A stretch of DNA of 64,000 nt from Perilla frutescens (lineage: Eukaryota; Streptophyta; Magnoliopsida; Lamiales; Lamiaceae): positions 21,522,001-21,586,000 of the forward strand of contig BRKX01000011.1 in NCBI GenBank assembly GCA_026008535.1. The letters are read 5' to 3'. The notes under the pieces are model-generated. The model was not told where the DNA came from, did not search any database, and was given only the letters and a program-made list of their open reading frames with translations. Below are positions 61,827 to 64,000 of the stretch, in pieces. Position 1 is the first letter of the stretch. The number at the start of each line of letters is the position of its first letter. A program made the translations under genes and the position numbers.

Positions 61827-62071
61827 TTACGTCAACTTCGATGGAGGAGTGTTGTAGTTGGAAGGTGGAGAAAGATGTAGGAGAGATTTTAGGAGACGTG
61901 ACTCTTGATATGATAATTGTGATAGTTTCTCTCATTAAATATTGTGTATAAGTAGGGTGGGAAGTTTTAGAGTCAATCTACTCCAATTCAATATACTTAT
62001 TTAATTAATGAATAATTTTAATTTTATGTAATTACAAAATTACAGGTAGTATATATATATTTGACATTAAC

Positions 62072-62530
62072 ATAGTCATAATTAACATGTATAAAATTAA
62101 TAGACTATTGGCATTAAAATTATATTAACCCATTCTAAACATTAAAAGAGAATTAAATTTATAATTTAATTAATATTTGAAGTTTCAATTTGAATATTGG
62201 TTTCATTTCAATCAAATTGGAACTATAGTCACAACAATTAATGAGTTGTGATGATTACATTCAATAAATATTGTGTATACATTACTTGATAAATTGTAGT
62301 TGGAAGGCTTTATGTCTTTTCAATTAAATCCAAATACAATTAATATTTTATTTTCAATTTTATTATTTAAAAAAAACCGAACTAATATTTTATTTGCAAT
62401 TTTTTTAAATTTTAAAAGTTATAAGTGAATTTAAACAATATTAATTTATTTTTTATAAATGTTTTTACGATATTTTATACAGTATATCAAACAATAGTTA
62501 AAATTGAATTTTTTTCGTTTAGGGTTTTGG
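62072..62530 (+). repeat. Direct repeat left of the Myb/SANT-like gene
   Basis: It matches 63375-63784 over nearly its whole length (ATAGTCATAATTAACATG.. to ..TTCGTTTAGGGTTTTG), with small indels. It includes the promoter-distal region of the 62745 gene. Confidence 0.9.
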
Positions 62531-62676
62531 TTTAGGGTTTTTCACACTTCTCAATAAACCTTTTTTACGTAAATATTTTTTTTCCAAATAATAGTTTGGA
62601 ATTATCCATGTTGCAACATGCATGCTGTTTTGGTTACTAGTCTTTTCATGCATTTAATGGAGGTCTATATTTTCTT

Positions 62677-62685
62677 TTATATAAG
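62677..62685 (+). promoter_or_regulatory. TATA box of the Myb/SANT-like gene
   Basis: TTATATAAG, about 60 bp upstream of the preferred ATG at 62745 and about 30 bp upstream of the first in-frame ATG at 62712. Confidence 0.5.
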
Positions 62686-62744
62686 TAGGTATTCGTAATT
62701 GTAATTTCATAATGCATTTCAAACAAAAAAAAATAGCCAAAATC

Positions 62745-63245
62745 ATGTCTTGGTCCAAATCTGATGAGGCCGTGTTTGTTAGTTTCTTACGTCTAAGGAT
62801 CGGGTTCGTTGATCTATCTGACGCACCGGGCACTGCATTGACCCTCGATTTACTTGCGAAGTTGATGTCTGGTGCTCGTTATCGTCATTTTCGGACCATC
62901 GAACTGGTCTATAAATTGAAAGAATTGAAGGAGCTATTTTATTCATTCGAAAAATTTAAAATGCTTCCGGGGATCACCTACGATGAAGAAAGCAACTGTG
63001 TCACAACCACTGATGCCTATTTAAGTCTTTTCAGTGATACTCGAGCTGTAAGTAAACATTAACATTTTGTTAATTATATTTTTTTTATGACATTAATTTG
63101 CATTTATATTTCACTACAGGAATGTGAGATGCATAGAGACTTTCGACTGAATGGAATGCCGGAGTACCGTGGAATTCGTGACATTATTCAGCTTGGAGGC
63201 GTTGTCAATACTGATTTTGAGAGTTTAGTCAATAGATTTGCTTGA
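62745..63245 (+). CDS. Myb/SANT-like domain protein (142 aa)
   Basis: Exon 1 is 62745-63047 and exon 2 is 63120-63245, with a phase-0 intron (GTAAGT..CTACAG). I chose the ATG at 62745 (MSWSKSDEAVF) because it aligns with MNWSRTNEEFF of the 59048 paralogue; an in-frame ATG at 62712 would add eleven residues. The pattern W-S-K-..VFVSFLRLRI, TIELVYKLKELKELFYSFEK, ITYDEESNCV, then FRLNGMPEYRGIRDII fits the plant Myb/SANT-like (MSANT) domain, a trihelix-type DNA-binding fold found in plant nuclear proteins and in PIF/Harbinger accessory proteins. The protein is little more than the domain, with a short acidic tail ending NRFA. It is intact. Function is unknown. Confidence 0.75.
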
Positions 63246-63374
63246 AGAGTTTAAGCCTGTTGTTATGGAGTGCACTTAAATTATCTTTTATATATCTATA
63301 AAATTATCTTTGTATTTATAACCTTTGTATTTTTATTTAATTGGTATAATTATTTATAATATAATTTTCATACT

Positions 63375-63784
63375 ATAGTCATAATTAACATGTATAAAAT
63401 TAATAATAATTGGCATTAAAATTATTTTACCCATTCTAAACATTAAAAGAGAATTAAATTTATAATTTAATTAATATTTGAAGTTTTAATTTGAATATTG
63501 TTTTCATTTCAATCAAATTGGAACTATAGTCAACACAATTAATGAGTTGTGATGATTACATTCAATAAATATTGTGTATACAATACTTGATAAATTGTAG
63601 TTGGAAGGCTTTATGTCTTTTCAATTAAATCCAAATACAATTAATATTTTACTTTCAATTTTATTATTACAAAAAAATTCGAACTAATATTTTATTTGCA
63701 ATTTTTTCGATATGTTATACAGTATATCAAACACTAGTTAAAATAAAAAAAATTAAAATTGAATTATTTTCGTTTAGGGTTTTG
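63375..63784 (+). repeat. Direct repeat right of the Myb/SANT-like gene
   Basis: Second copy of 62072-62530, at an offset of about 1,303 bp. The pair suggests that the gene sits in a tandemly duplicated unit whose next copy would start at or beyond the window end. Confidence 0.9.
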
Positions 63785-64000
63785 TAGCTTTAATGAGAAT
63801 CAATGATGGTTTAGTTGGTTTAGGGTTTCGGAGCATTAATGGAGAATGAATGATGGTGTGTGTAAAAGATGCATAAAAAATTTGTCAACCCACACTTTAA
63901 TCTTAATTTTAAAAAACATTAGATTTGTTTTATATATTTTTGTACGCATTTTGTTATACTGTATGAAATAGTACTAATTATACGAATTTAAGCATTTTAA

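Overview
The window is nuclear DNA of a flowering plant, most likely a eudicot. The evidence is spliceosomal introns in a plant-type DDX6/Dhh1 RNA helicase, an Athila-like LTR retrotransposon primed by tRNA-Asp, a Mutator-like element that carries a Ulp1-type protease gene, a tRNA-derived SINE, and very AT-rich intergenic DNA full of (TA)n, (CT)n and (GA)n tracts. I cannot name the species.

Layout. 1-3244 holds the last seven exons of an intact RH6/RH8/RH12-type DEAD-box helicase (5' end outside the window), followed by its 3' UTR. 4.2-7.6 kb is AT-rich intergenic DNA with a SINE and a 1.1 kb low-complexity block rich in AACGAT. 7.6-20.6 kb is a nest of related inverted-repeat elements that sit in (TA)n tracts: a 2.26 kb element with about 85 bp TIRs and a possible captured exon, a 1.8 kb near-perfect palindrome, and a third element split by a 7.4 kb non-autonomous Athila-like retrotransposon whose 3' end has been rearranged. 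20.6-22.8 kb holds G-rich and GA-rich simple repeats and hairpins. 22.86-30.78 kb is a decayed KI-MULE-like element: a mudrA-type transposase pseudogene on the + strand converges on a DUF1985/Ulp1 protease pseudogene on the - strand. Three clusters of a palindromic CGTGACAAT..ATTGTCACG motif occupy its non-coding parts.

31.9-34.0 kb has two small single-copy genes: a tail-anchored RNase H1 N-terminal (viroplasmin-like) domain protein, and a lysine-rich PTK-repeat protein with a homopolymer frameshift. 35.26-57.30 kb is one uninterrupted satellite array of about 150 monomers of about 147 bp. It is organised into about 3.23 kb (22-mer) higher-order units and a 9,662 bp tandem duplication of those. 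57.5-64 kb is a small-gene neighbourhood: a broken B3-like gene, a broken and an apparently intact Myb/SANT-like paralogue with the same exon structure, and a three-exon coiled-coil gene, mixed with a 180 bp tandem repeat and a pair of direct repeats flanking the intact Myb/SANT gene.

Functionally, only the helicase, the RNase H1-N-like gene, the coiled-coil gene and the 62.7 kb Myb/SANT gene look intact. Nearly everything else is transposon-derived or satellite DNA. Most visible nonsense codons in the transposon genes look like CAG, CAA or CGA changed to TAG, TAA or TGA, as expected from deamination of methylated cytosine. Two strong candidates for little-described biology are the palindrome clusters in the MULE, which resemble a binding-site array for an element-encoded protein, and the multi-level higher-order satellite, whose internal junctions preserve its own former right-hand edge.
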